Notes: generated by a model from the sequence alone, not told the origin. DNA of 18,838 nucleotides from Fragilaria radians (GCA_900642245.1 CAAAJI010000138.1:100005-118842), one strand, 5' to 3'. Numbered from the stretch's first letter, positions 9,308 through 18,414 are shown. Program-made: numbers and translations.

Positions 9308-9699
9308 GCTATGTAATACTCATTGATGCCTTAAGCAGAGAGGAAATATTAAGGATATGTTATGAATGGTGAATGGAACATTCCAACTCACAAGCAGGAG
9401 AAAAAAATTGCCCTGAAAGCAAAAGCTGTGTTTTGGAGTCAGCCTAAGAAAGAGGATTAGAGTCAGAATCATTTCTCAAAGCGCAATTGAAAGGAAATAC
9501 AAAATATTTAACAACAATTCAATAAACAAGACAGTCACTTGATATTTGTGATTTTCAACTTGAATGCCAGAGAGTGAAGGGCCCATCTCTTGAATTACTT
9601 TCAATAGTTGTAAGAGCTTTCCCATACACCATAACAATATTGAAATATTTAGAGAACTAATGAAATATGTGTTTTTGTTAAGAGACTCAACTATAGGAT
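9308..9699. other. Spacer between gag relic and LRR gene; no gene recognised
   Basis: The region is the 3' flank of the minus-strand LRR gene and the decayed tail of the plus-strand gag. A 75-codon minus-strand open frame (9476-9703) overlaps the LRR stop but has no repeat or recognisable motif and is probably chance. Confidence 0.4.
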
Positions 9700-11379
9700 T
9701 CAATCATCATTTTGAATATAAAAAATCTTTCTTGCATAAGTTACACACCGAGATTTTATTTGGAATGCAGTTCCTAACACTTGAGAACCTTCCTCACCAA
9801 TGAGAATATTTAGTAGACCTTGTAAATTGTGAAATGTGTCTTTAAATTCTTGAAGGCCATAGAAAATATGATCACTAATGAACTCCAAGATTAAGAGAGT
9901 AGGATTGTAAGTTAATGCTTTAGCAATAGAAGTAGCTTCCTCTTCATCTATTTCGGAAACATCAAGATACAGTGATTTCAAGGTAGTATTCCTTTGCAAA
10001 ACTTCAGCAATAGCCATTAATCCCATAAAACTTGTACCAAGATGCAAAGATGTCAAATTAGAGTTGACCTTTAATGCATCAGCAATTGTCATTAACCCCT
10101 CTTTTCCGATAAAGTTTTCACCAAGATGCAAAGATGTCAGAGAGGAGTTGACCTTTAATGCATCAGCAATAGCCATTGCTCCGCTCTCTTCAATTGAATT
10201 TCCACCAAGATGCAGTGATGCCAAAGAGGAGTTGACCTTTAATGCATCAGCAATAGCCATTGCTCCGTTCTCTTCAATAAAATTTCCACCAAGATGCAGA
10301 GATCTCAAAGAGGAGTTGATCTTTAACGCATCAGCAATTGCAATTGCTCCCTCATATTTAATTAAATTATTACAAAGATCCAAAGATGTCAAGGAACAAT
10401 TGACCTTCAGCGCATCAGCAATCGCAAGTGCTCCCTTAACATTTATTAAATTACGGGAAAGACCCAAAGATGTCAAGGAACCATTGATCTTCAATGCATC
10501 AGCAATTGCCATTCCTCCCTTGTCACATATTGAACTAAGGTAAAGATCCAAAGATTTCATGGAAGAATTGACCTTCAATGCATCAGCGATTGCAATTGCT
10601 CCCTTGTCTTGAATTGAATTACATTGAAGATTTAAAGATGTCAAGGAAGCATTAACCTTCAATGCAGCAGCAATTGTCATGGCTCCCTCAATGAAAAAGG
10701 AAAGATATTCAATATATTCAATACTCAAAGATGTCAATGAACAATTGACCTTCAATGCATAAGCGATTGCCGTTGCTCCCTCTCGTTGAATTGAATTACC
10801 ACTAAGATTCAAAGACTTCAAGGAACAATTGACCTTCAATGCATCAGCAATTGCCATTGCTCCCTCGTCTTTCATGGAATTCTTTCTAAGGTCCAAAGAT
10901 GCCAAGGTCGTATTGACTTTCAAAGCATCAGCGATTACAATTGCTCCCTCATCGTGAATTGAATTCCCTCCAAGATCCAAAGATGTCAAGGTCGTATTGA
11001 CTTTCAAAGCATCCGCGATTGCCATGGCTCCCACTTGTTGAATTGAATTACAGTTAAGATTCAAAGATGTCAAGGAACAATTGACCTTCAATGCATCCGC
11101 GATTGCAATTGCTCCCTTATCTTCAATTGAATTTCGATCAAGATTCAAAGATGTCAAGGATGAGTTGACCCTCAATGCATCCGCGATTGCAAGTGAAATT
11201 GATTTAACATTTTTGGCAGAAATGACAGTCAGAGATTTCAAGGTTGAACTATTTTTCAACGCATCGACAAAACCAGCTGTATTTCCAATCAAACGCCTTT
11301 GATTGACTTCATATGAAGCATGATCACCAAGCTGTTCCAACCAAAAATGAAAACATGCCTTGTGTGATTTCGAAGCCAT
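9700..11379 (-). CDS. NOD3/NLRC3-type leucine-rich-repeat protein (RNase-inhibitor-like LRRs)
   Basis: The 559-codon frame starts at ATG 11377-11379 and stops at TGA 9700-9702, without interruption. Residues ~1-35 are a short unique N-terminus (MASKSHKACFHFWLEQLGDH). Residues ~63-500 are about 16 LRRs, mostly 28 residues long, with a consensus of the type AIADALKVNSSLTSLxLxxNxI, the ribonuclease-inhibitor class found in NLRC3/NOD3 proteins. One unit (around residue 215) has two extra residues and one (around 445) is shortened. Residues ~500-559 are a non-repeat C-terminal cap. There is no NACHT/NB domain, signal peptide or membrane helix, so the protein is likely cytosolic, soluble and a binding scaffold; the ligand is unknown. 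Such LRR proteins are numerous in diatoms. The DNA of the units is itself very similar, implying recent duplication. The gene is antisense to broken Copia sequences on both sides, while it is itself open throughout, which suggests selection or recent arrival. Confidence 0.85.
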   Translation of the reverse strand: MASKSHKACFHFWLEQLGDHASYEVNQRRLIGNTAGFVDALKNSSTLKSLTVISAKNVKSISLAIADALRVNSSLTSLNLDRNSIEDKGAIAIADALKVNCSLTSLNLNCNSIQQVGAMAIADALKVNTTLTSLDLGGNSIHDEGAIVIADALKVNTTLASLDLRKNSMKDEGAMAIADALKVNCSLKSLNLSGNSIQREGATAIAYALKVNCSLTSLSIEYIEYLSFFIEGAMTIAAALKVNASLTSLNLQCNSIQDKGAIAIADALKVNSSMKSLDLYLSSICDKGGMAIADALKINGSLTSLGLSRNLINVKGALAIADALKVNCSLTSLDLCNNLIKYEGAIAIADALKINSSLRSLHLGGNFIEENGAMAIADALKVNSSLASLHLGGNSIEESGAMAIADALKVNSSLTSLHLGENFIGKEGLMTIADALKVNSNLTSLHLGTSFMGLMAIAEVLQRNTTLKSLYLDVSEIDEEEATSIAKALTYNPTLLILEFISDHIFYGLQEFKDTFHNLQGLLNILIGEEGSQVLGTAFQIKSRCVTYARKIFYIQNDD

Positions 11380-11457
11380 TCTTTTATTGTCTAAATTAAA
11401 GTTGGGAATTGAACTGTAAAAATCCTCGGAGTAGAATAAAAATGAGAACTCAACACG

Positions 11458-11478
11458 ACGTGGAGAACGTGATGACGT
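11458..11478 (-). promoter_or_regulatory. Cluster of three ACGT cores upstream of the LRR gene
   Basis: ACGT occurs at 11458-11461, 11467-11470 and 11475-11478, the last inside TGACGT (11473-11478). The cluster lies about 80-100 bp upstream of the LRR ATG. ACGT and TGACGT/ACGTCA are core sites of bZIP factors, and CRE-like TGACGT sites are reported as control elements in diatom promoters. The function here is inferred from position and motif only. Confidence 0.4.
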
Positions 11479-11499
11479 AGCAACCGATGAAGAAGATTC

Positions 11500-12425
11500 A
11501 AATTCGATGTATCACTTTGGAGTGATAGAGGGAACCAAGAAGAACATAACAAGAGCGAAGAGAGATTAGGATAGTCTTTAAAATAACAAAATCATTAGTT
11601 TGGAACTCTTTAACCAACAAATACAAGGATTCCCGATACTTCGGATATGACGATGAGGAAGGCTCATAACCCGGCTGAAAAAAGGTCGGGCATCGGGAAA
11701 TATTAGCAGTGGAGGTAATATCTCTTTTTATCTTTGAACTTTTACTTTTTAACAAGCGGGAGTGCAATGAGATGCTTAGATTTTGACTTGATATAAGCCC
11801 TTTACTTGAACACTGTTCATCAGACCTCATGGCTCACTTCCAATTGCCAACCGGGATGATTGGTTTTTGTTTAATGTTGCTCTTTATTGCTTGTTGAAAA
11901 AATCAAGTTTGTATGCAGGTTTGAAATTGTATACTTAATATGACAACAATTGAATTGACAATACATTATTTTCCAAATCCCTACATCTAGACATGGCCTT
12001 ACACAAGAGTTTACTTGAAGAAGTCAAGAATTGACAGAATTGAATTGGATTTCCATGCTGAACCTGCAGGATAGACCTTGCTATGATACAAGCTTGGTAT
12101 CAAATTGTTTTGTCAAGAGGACAAGCGTGGCAATGCCTGATTATCCTTCCATAAGCTATTGCATCCAACACAGACTGTATTGTTGCAAGAATTGCCAGGT
12201 CTGACAACAATGGGCAAAACCTTATAGATCCACAGTTCTGAGAGATGTCCTCAAGGCAGAAAGAAAAGAACATGATTTGGCATTGATTGCCCCACAGTCA
12301 ACATGTCTATTGTCAACATGCAATTGTTTTGCACCTCAGAGATGCTGTGCATCTGTACCAGAGGACAGTAGGGCCATCAAGCAGATGCTATGCATCTGGG
12401 TCATTGATCAGACAATACTAATCTT
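11500..12425. other. No gene recognised; possible heavily decayed retroelement sequence
   Basis: A 110-codon minus-strand open frame (11498-11830) shows no recognisable motif. From about 12060 on, short plus-strand snippets (QAWYQ, AWQC) faintly recall the RT region that should precede the pol relic at 12426, but I cannot align them with confidence. Confidence 0.3.
12340..12397. repeat. Pair of hyphenated palindromes AGATGC-N3-GCATCT
   Basis: AGATGC-TGT-GCATCT lies at 12340-12354 and AGATGC-TAT-GCATCT at 12383-12397, 43 bp apart start to start. Each half-site is the exact reverse complement of its partner. Nearby, GTCAACATG is also repeated (12298-12306 and 12312-12320). The dyads could be protein-binding sites or remnants of a local duplication. 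Confidence 0.6.
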
Positions 12426-13358
12426 GGCTTTGAAATTCATAACTACAAATTTCAGATCAAGTCAGAGCAAGAAGCACGATGCAATCTCACAGCTGAGGAA
12501 GACATATCGGAAATTCTAGGTGTGAAATATTCAGGTCATTCAAGAGCAAAAGACTTTTGAATTAGCCCAGCCAAATCTTACTTAAAATGTAATCAAAGAA
12601 TAAAGGCTGGAAGGTGATAATGTGAAAATTAAGTACACACCAGACACACAAGTAAGGCAATACTGCATAATAATGATAAACAAGATTTTGACGGTCATTT
12701 TGAACACCAAAAGGTGATAAAGAAATCAGCATTGGGGATTGCTTGTGCAGTCCATCAAGCAGTCTGATTGTGGCTATGCCCAAGAAACCAAATGCAGATG
12801 CAGTCAAATGGATTGGTAGGTACCTAACAGGTACCGGTGACATAGGACTGGTATACAGTCCTGAACAGATTGAACTCTCTTTGGATGTTTCATTTCAGTT
12901 GACTGGAACTATAGGATGCAGAATGGGATTGGAGTACAGCTCATTCAAGAAATTGTGATAGTCACCATGCTCTATTATATAGGCTTCAGAATTACAAACG
13001 GAAGTCACACTGTCACTGACAGACAGCACACACGTAGCAATATCATCAGCTACATGTAAAGTGCTACCATAAATGGAATTAGACCAGGAGCTGGATGAAA
13101 AAGGCTTTGGAGTATCATCATAACCTCCGAAAGTGCTATGTCGGACATTTAAAGATAACAGTGGGGCAGTGGAACTGGCAAACCAAGCCGTATAAAATGT
13201 GTCCAAGGACAAAACACATAAATAAGAAGCATCATCATTTTCGTAATAAAGTGCTTGATGGAACACTACTAAATCAGGTAATGTCAACAACAGAAATGTT
13301 GGCAGATATCTTGACAAAGATTACTCCAAGGGACATCCACATTAAGAGGAGAAAATAA
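12426..13358 (+). pseudogene. Copia pol 3' end pseudogene: RT connection and RNase H
   Basis: The segment at 12426-12618 reads LTAEEDISEILGVK, the end of Copia RT, with an in-frame TGA. At 12684-12762 SALGIACAVHQAV is a shortened version of the usual RPDIAYAVHQ region, so an internal deletion is likely. At about 12795 NADAVKWIGRYLTGT is the classic Copia motif before RNase H. RNase H continues in the same frame (12992 on, LQTEVTLS; then FKDNSGAVELA) through stops at 12956, 13121 and about 13190. It shifts frame to KMCPRTKHINKKHHHFRNK and ADILTKITPRD, ending at TAA 13356. The DNSGA aspartate and the PRTKHI stretch persist, while the usual DADFAG block is altered (LDVSFQ). It could be the missing 3' part of the element that breaks off at 7284, or belong to the gag at 8552, or to a third element. 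Confidence 0.85.
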
Positions 13359-14274
13359 CTCAGATCCGGCAAATTTGTGAGAGAGGAACTAATCATCAAT
13401 CCGAAATTCCCATACCTCAGATTGTAGAAGTTAAAAATATGAGGGGAAGAATTTGCAAGCTAGTCCAGATGAGAAATATTCATAAGAGGAATGTAAGTAG
13501 GCGTATATACATAAAATTCAAGTTCTACCGAAAAAGTAGGAATTGACATGACAAGGATGAGAACTTCAAAAAGAAGTTCTAAAACTCCTACATTATATTC
13601 GTGATTACACAGGCACGAATGAATCAAATTTTGAAAAGAGTTTTAGAAGTAGCTCATTAATTTTGGTTTCATCAAACTTTGAATTAGAAGCCCGTTTCGT
13701 TGTTCTTGTGCAACAAGATTAACTTTGTGCATGAGATTTTCAACAAGAATGAGGTCCGAGGATTAACGATATGAACTTGGTAACCTGGCCCGGATCATAA
13801 TGAGAGCTATTTGTGACTTTGGGATCAATCATATTGAGACAGCCAGTGGCTATGTTTCCTCAGAATAGCAATTATTGGTACAATCATTCCAACAAAAAAT
13901 GTACCTTGGCCCACGAAAATTGAAATTACGTTTGATATTTATGCAATCAGATCTCGGCCTTTTGATCATGTCAGCTGTGCCGGAAGATGAAGAACAACCA
14001 CCCACATCAAAGTTTTTTTCAATCATGAATTCTAGGAGTGAAACGGGTAAATCCCAGTTATATTAATGGTGAATTGACTATCCCGTGTGTTTTAATGGGA
14101 CCATGGCTGACATCATTTTTGCCAGCATTACCTACTCCCTGAAAACGCTCCTGTTGCTAAAATCTGAATACAAAGTTTACTATATGTCAATGATTGTAAA
14201 ATGTATTTTATTCTGTATATATGTTTGCACTTTCTCACGCTCATGAGTCAAAATCATGGATACATTGTTTTCTA
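13359..14274. other. Flank of pol relic; hairpins, no gene recognised
   Basis: Two small hairpins lie close together: AGAACTT/AAGTTCT at 13560-13580 (7-bp stem, 7-base loop) and ATTCGTG/CACGAAT at 13597-13620 (7-bp stem, 10-base loop). A purine run AAGAGGAA at 13484-13491 followed by TGTAAG is a weak candidate polypurine tract and 3' LTR start. A 63-codon open frame at 13875-14066 has no recognisable motif. Confidence 0.35.
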
Positions 14275-14469
14275 AGGAACACTTGGCAGTTGTTCAACTG
14301 GGATTGCGATTGGCGTTGTCGCCCGAGGGGTATCTAGCATCAATGGGTACATTCCTAATCCTTCTTATTTGATACCATGCCTGATTATATTTTTCATATT
14401 ATCATCACGAATGAAATCACAAAATAAGCTTGCCCACTCTTTAGCAATTTCAAATTGTTTTTTGGGCTC
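14275..14469 (-). pseudogene. Possible minus-strand coding relic, unidentified
   Basis: Reading the minus strand from 14469 down to 14275 gives about 65 codons with amino-acid composition like a folded protein (KEWASLFCDFIRDDNMKNII, then MYPLMLDTPRATTPIAIPVE) interrupted by a single TAA. A TAG follows at 14272-14274. I do not recognise the family and no start codon or convincing upstream exon is visible. It may be a broken gene or exon fragment, or chance. Confidence 0.25.
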
Positions 14470-14853
14470 ACATTATTCAAAATGCTGCTTCCTTAAACAA
14501 TTTGAACTTTATCATTGATAACGGGTGCCTATCGTGATCACGCACATCGATTCATTATACTTGTTACAAAACCAAAAGACAATAATATATCCCTACATGA
14601 ATTCATTCCAGTGTCCCTCACCCTGTTCTTGTCTCTTTGCACGCAAATCTCATTTTGAATCAGGCATTGGAGGCACCATAAAGATCTGCCCATGTGGAGT
14701 TTTACATCAGCACTTCAAACTTTCATATTAGGTGAACATTTTTTGGTGTGATTCCAAATAGTCAACATTGAGGTCTTTGAAATTACAACATGGAATGACG
14801 ATATTATCCTTATTGTATTTCAATAAATGTTTTAAGTCCGTACTCTGTTGCAC
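14470..14853. other. Upstream region of the cytochrome b561 gene
   Basis: A short open frame (14525-14731) has no recognisable motif. The last ~100 bp before the b561 ATG are AT-rich and probably contain its promoter and 5' UTR; no TATA box can be assigned confidently. An in-frame TAA at 14833-14835 limits how far upstream that protein could start. Confidence 0.4.
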
Positions 14854-15711
14854 ATGAAAATTCCTTCACGTCGAGGTGTGTCAGATATGACAAGTTACAA
14901 TCAAGAAGTAGAATCATTTCAAGAAGATGATCCTGTGATACCCAATGCAGTTCAGGATGAATCCAGTCAAGAGAATTATTGGGTGGATAAACTTGCTTAC
15001 TTTCAAGCAGTAGCCAACATTGTTTGTCATCTGTTAGCGTTACTCTCGATTATCTTGGTATCTTGGTGGGTAGATCTTTCGGCGGGTCTCTCATGGAAGC
15101 GGGGAGAAGCCAAGAGAGTTTTCAATTATCATCCTCTTTGTATGGTTCTGGCCTTTGCCTTTATGACGGTTGCCACTTTATCCTTTCGATATCCAAAGTT
15201 GCATAGGTATTTGAAAAAGGTCATTCATGGCCTTTCCTGGACGGTTGCTAGTCTTTGTGGAGTCGTTGGTCTGGTAGCGGTCTTTCGGTCTCATAATGAC
15301 GAACAGAGTGGCTTAATTGCAAATCTATATTCCCTTCATTCCTGGATCGGCATAACAGTTGTTACTTTGTTTCTACTTCAGTACATTTTGGCCTTATATG
15401 CATTTGGAGGGGTTTTCCACCCGCCATGGAAGGCAAAAGCGATCTATGTGCACAAATATATTGGTCCAATAATATATCAAGCGGTTGCAGTTACAATGAT
15501 TCTCGGAATTCAAGAAAAGGAAGGTTTTGTAGGATGTGCCTATCAGGTGGAAAAACCGGACACGTTCCCAATTCAACATATAAATAAGATACCACTAACA
15601 TGCCGTGTAAGTCACTCACTTGGCCTGGTAATTGTCATCATGACATTGCTTGCTTCCTTTGCCATACATGATTTTGGAAAAAGTACAATCCAGAGTCATC
15701 ACGTCTTGTAA
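14854..15711 (+). CDS. Cytochrome b561 family transmembrane electron-transfer protein
   Basis: This is a 285-residue, six-helix protein. b561 proteins move electrons from ascorbate across a membrane to monodehydroascorbate or ferric iron using two haem b groups. The ATG at 14854 is the first in frame after a TAA at 14833. Residues 1-45 are a hydrophilic acidic N-tail. Membrane helices are at about 48-73, 91-112, 124-145, 161-184, 199-220 and 254-272. Four haem-ligand histidines are in place: H93 (FNYHPLCM), H125 (KKVIHG), H162 (SLHSWIG) and H200 (YVHKYIG). The family motif IANLYSLHSW is intact. The loop between helices 5 and 6 is longer than usual and holds two cysteines (C228 and C250) that could pair. 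It ends at TAA 15709-15711, convergent with the L17 gene. The membrane (plasma, vacuolar or endosomal) and the electron acceptor cannot be read from the sequence. Confidence 0.95.
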   Translation: MKIPSRRGVSDMTSYNQEVESFQEDDPVIPNAVQDESSQENYWVDKLAYFQAVANIVCHLLALLSIILVSWWVDLSAGLSWKRGEAKRVFNYHPLCMVLAFAFMTVATLSFRYPKLHRYLKKVIHGLSWTVASLCGVVGLVAVFRSHNDEQSGLIANLYSLHSWIGITVVTLFLLQYILALYAFGGVFHPPWKAKAIYVHKYIGPIIYQAVAVTMILGIQEKEGFVGCAYQVEKPDTFPIQHINKIPLTCRVSHSLGLVIVIMTLLASFAIHDFGKSTIQSHHVL

Positions 15712-16316
15712 AATGTCTAACCATGTTGCCTATACTTAAAATGATTTGTTTCAAAGTATAGAATTCATGTCATCATTGCAAATCTCTCTTCTACACTCGT
15801 CCACTGCCTCTTTGCTTCCTTTATAGATCATTCTTTAATACTATTACTATCCTTTAATTTCGAAATTAATTATACATCATAGAATAGAGTCACAACATGA
15901 AACACCTGAATAGAATTCATGTATAAGACATCTCTGGTCTGCGTTAACAAACGATTTGCTCACAAACAAAGGAAATAAATTCGATGCCTTTACACTATTC
16001 TATACGGAACCAGTCTTGTTGTATCCCTTGAAAATTGAAAACTTTGGAGAGGAAGAGTTAGGTTGATCTATAAACATTGGTCTCCCAGATGCATCAACAA
16101 TCACAGAAACACAAACGCATACGAAATCTACGTCGTGGTGTTTTATTGTGGAATGTCTTCCCTAACAGTCGCTATAAAAAGATGTAAGAGCTAGATTTAT
16201 AGACTAATCTCGCTTTCACGTGGAAACCTACTCCTTACGCCTACCTAAGCAGGGGAGATATACGATCAAGAACTGTAGCAATGGAATTGGGGAAGGAAAA
16301 AATATCTTTTAGTTCA
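15712..16316. other. Spacer between convergent b561 and L17 genes
   Basis: About 600 bp containing the 3' ends and presumably both transcription terminators of the two facing genes. It is T-rich just after b561. I see no open frame or RNA gene in it. Confidence 0.5.
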
Positions 16317-16880
16317 TTAACCAATCTTGACAAATCGGTTTCGTGCCGCCATTTTGGCAGTAATCTTCACACGAGGGGCCTCTGCCTCTGTTTTTGACTT
16401 TTCCACAGCATCTGAAGTCTCCGTAAGGATGAGTTCGATGTGAGCAGGTTGAGAGGCGTATTTTCCAACACGACCATGGGCACGGTAGGTTCTACGACGA
16501 CCTGGGGGTGCACGGTTGCATTGTGCATGAGAGATCACTAGCTGAGAGACATCCAAACCCTTGGTTTCCGCATTCGCGACAGCGTTCGATACAAGATCCT
16601 TGTAAACTTGCATCGCCTTGACAGGCCAACGACCGGAGTTACCTGGAGCTTTGTGTTGCTTGGCTTGAGCATGATGACCAATGCCTCCAGTGAATCGAGA
16701 AAAAGGCACAGCAGATTTGAAGGCCAGAACATCACTGCAATATTGCAATGCCTTTTCAACCTTCATGCCCTTCGTGACATGTGCGATTTCGCGACAGTGC
16801 TTGAAGTGAATACGAAGATGAGAGCCTCTGGATTTCGAAGTCTTTTCTGGGACTTCAGGTTCTACGGAGTATCGGACCAT
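16317..16880 (-). CDS. RPL17: 60S ribosomal protein L17 (uL22), cytosolic
   Basis: The frame encodes 187 residues from ATG 16878-16880 to TAA 16317-16319, the usual eukaryotic L17 length (human is 184) without an intron in the coding part. L17/uL22 sits near the polypeptide exit tunnel of the large subunit, contacts 28S/5.8S rRNA, and sends a long beta-hairpin into the tunnel. The hallmarks are all present: N-terminal MVRYSVEP, the VPFSRFTGGIGHHAQAK region (58-74), SGRWPVKAMQVYKDL (82-96), and the conserved basic hairpin CNRAPPGRRRTYRAHGRVGKY (121-141) followed by PAHIELILTE. The eukaryotic Lys/Ala-rich C-tail (about 158-187) is present. Coding appears intact and more GC-rich than its flanks, as expected for a highly expressed housekeeping gene. 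Confidence 0.97.
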   Translation of the reverse strand: MVRYSVEPEVPEKTSKSRGSHLRIHFKHCREIAHVTKGMKVEKALQYCSDVLAFKSAVPFSRFTGGIGHHAQAKQHKAPGNSGRWPVKAMQVYKDLVSNAVANAETKGLDVSQLVISHAQCNRAPPGRRRTYRAHGRVGKYASQPAHIELILTETSDAVEKSKTEAEAPRVKITAKMAARNRFVKIG

Positions 16881-18414
16881 TGTGAATCAGCAAGGTGAGG
16901 AAAAGTTCGATTTGTTTGGAGTTTAAATTCGAGGCGACGACACTTCCTGCTATATTATGCACTGGGGTTTTGCCTTCATTAGCGAGTAAGAGGTAAGAAT
17001 AAGTAATCTACTTGATAATGGTAGTACTGTGACAGTCATTACAAGTACTTCCGTGAGTCTACTACTTGATTCCTGTACAAAACCAAATGAAGGATTCCTT
17101 CGCAATGATGCCATGCTGACTATCAATTAAGTTATTGAATATCCTTTATTCACACAGTATCGGAACATTCTAATACTGGAACCCCAATAAACGGCATAGC
17201 CTGTTGTGTATGTGAAGACTGAAAAATAATCATAAGTCTTTGGTTGCTACGTGATTGCCTTGGTAATTTTTTTTGTTACCTGTGTCAATGACTGAACTAG
17301 ACATACTTGACACTCCCTATGGCAAGAATTTTGGCTCATTTTTTTCTTTGTTAACGGAAGTATGTTGAGTTTGGATAGATATAATTGATGCTGATAAATA
17401 GTTAAACGGTTAAATGCAATTGAATTGCTGTTTTTTCAAAAAAGTGTCCCCTGGCAGATTCAGCTGTAGACCCATGGGTCACATAATGATAGGATGTGGA
17501 AGCCGAAACTATATTTTTCATGACTTTGTGAGTTTACAAGTTGTCATGCCTAACGAAGTACCCAATGCTTTGAATGTTGGTCTCAACGTATGTTTGCTTT
17601 CAGCAATGGCTTGATTAATTGAGGAATATATATAGTCTGTTTTTCTTCCATATAGAAATGACATTGAAATACCCCATATACTCTTACATTATCAGCACTC
17701 TTTGGCTTGTGTAGTATTGGACAATATATACACCTAAGGCAAATTGAGTTCCTTTCTTGCGGCAACGAATTCTGATCAATAGTTTCCTGCTCTGCCTGCA
17801 ACTTTTCTTTGCATTGTGGATGGTATTCAATTAATGGATAACCTAATCTGGGTAGTAAGCATCAATAAAAATACCCCAATTCTAAGATGAGATTTGAATA
17901 ACCTGAATTATTATTTTTCTTTCTTGGGTTTATGCAATTGCTCTGCGGAGATTGAATGTAGAACAATTATGTTCTCTTTTTTTACAAATTATAAAAACTA
18001 TTCTTGCTTTATTAATCATACTAGAGTTGAGTCTTGACTGATTAATTTTTCCTCATTACAGTATTTCTTTAGTTCAGCCTATTATTTAGGATGAATTATT
18101 ATATCCAGCTCATTCCTGTTAGTCAAAAGATATTTTGATTTATTTTATTTAGAATGAAATATTCAATTCATGTTACACTTCAATAAACACATGTGAATTA
18201 TTATCACATAAATTTTTGAGATCTTTGATTAGTATCATGTAAAATTTGTAAACGAAAAAACAAAAGCCATTATTCTTTTCAGTTGTCATTGTTTTAGATG
18301 TGCTGGCATAGCTGATATCTTCATCATCTACATTTGCTTGTACTAGCAACAATGGATGTCTCCAAATGATGATACAAAATATCATCTTCTTGAATTAAAG
18401 CTTTTCTAGTGTAA
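16881..18414. other. AT-rich spacer upstream of L17; no gene recognised
   Basis: The first ~150 bp upstream of the L17 ATG should hold its promoter and 5' UTR; no motif can be assigned with confidence. Open frames at 17414-17614 (+), 17583-17801 (-) and 18173-18385 (-) are short, overlap or lack recognisable motifs. The minus one at 17583-17801 has a Cys-rich patch (CLRCIYC) too short to call a zinc finger. From about 17800 to 18400 the sequence is strongly AT-rich. Confidence 0.4.

Noticed and set aside
9476..9703. 75-codon minus-strand frame just after the LRR stop, considered as a C-terminal extension lost by a nonsense mutation
   Set aside because: It starts in a different register, shows no LRR pattern and is hydrophobic AT-driven sequence.
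10064..10543. Plus-strand 159-codon frame with 28-residue repeats (FNASAIAIAP...), antisense to the LRR gene
   Set aside because: It is the mirror image of the 84-bp LRR units; a repeat unit divisible by three keeps an antisense frame open automatically. The same applies to 11081-11302.
12895..13317. Minus-strand 140-codon open frame
   Set aside because: It lies antisense to recognisable Copia RNase H motifs on the plus strand and has no motif of its own.
14281..14345. GC-richer patch considered as a tRNA or small RNA gene
   Set aside because: No cloverleaf arms or B-box (GGTTCGAATCC-like) sequence can be traced; it reads better as part of the minus-strand relic.
16538..16898. Alternative frames overlapping L17 on both strands
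   Set aside because: L17 is unmistakable in its own frame; the others are shadows.
17583..17801. Minus-strand 72-codon frame with a CLRCIYC patch, considered as a zinc-binding end of a transposase
   Set aside because: It has too few ligands and no upstream catalytic domain or continuation is visible.
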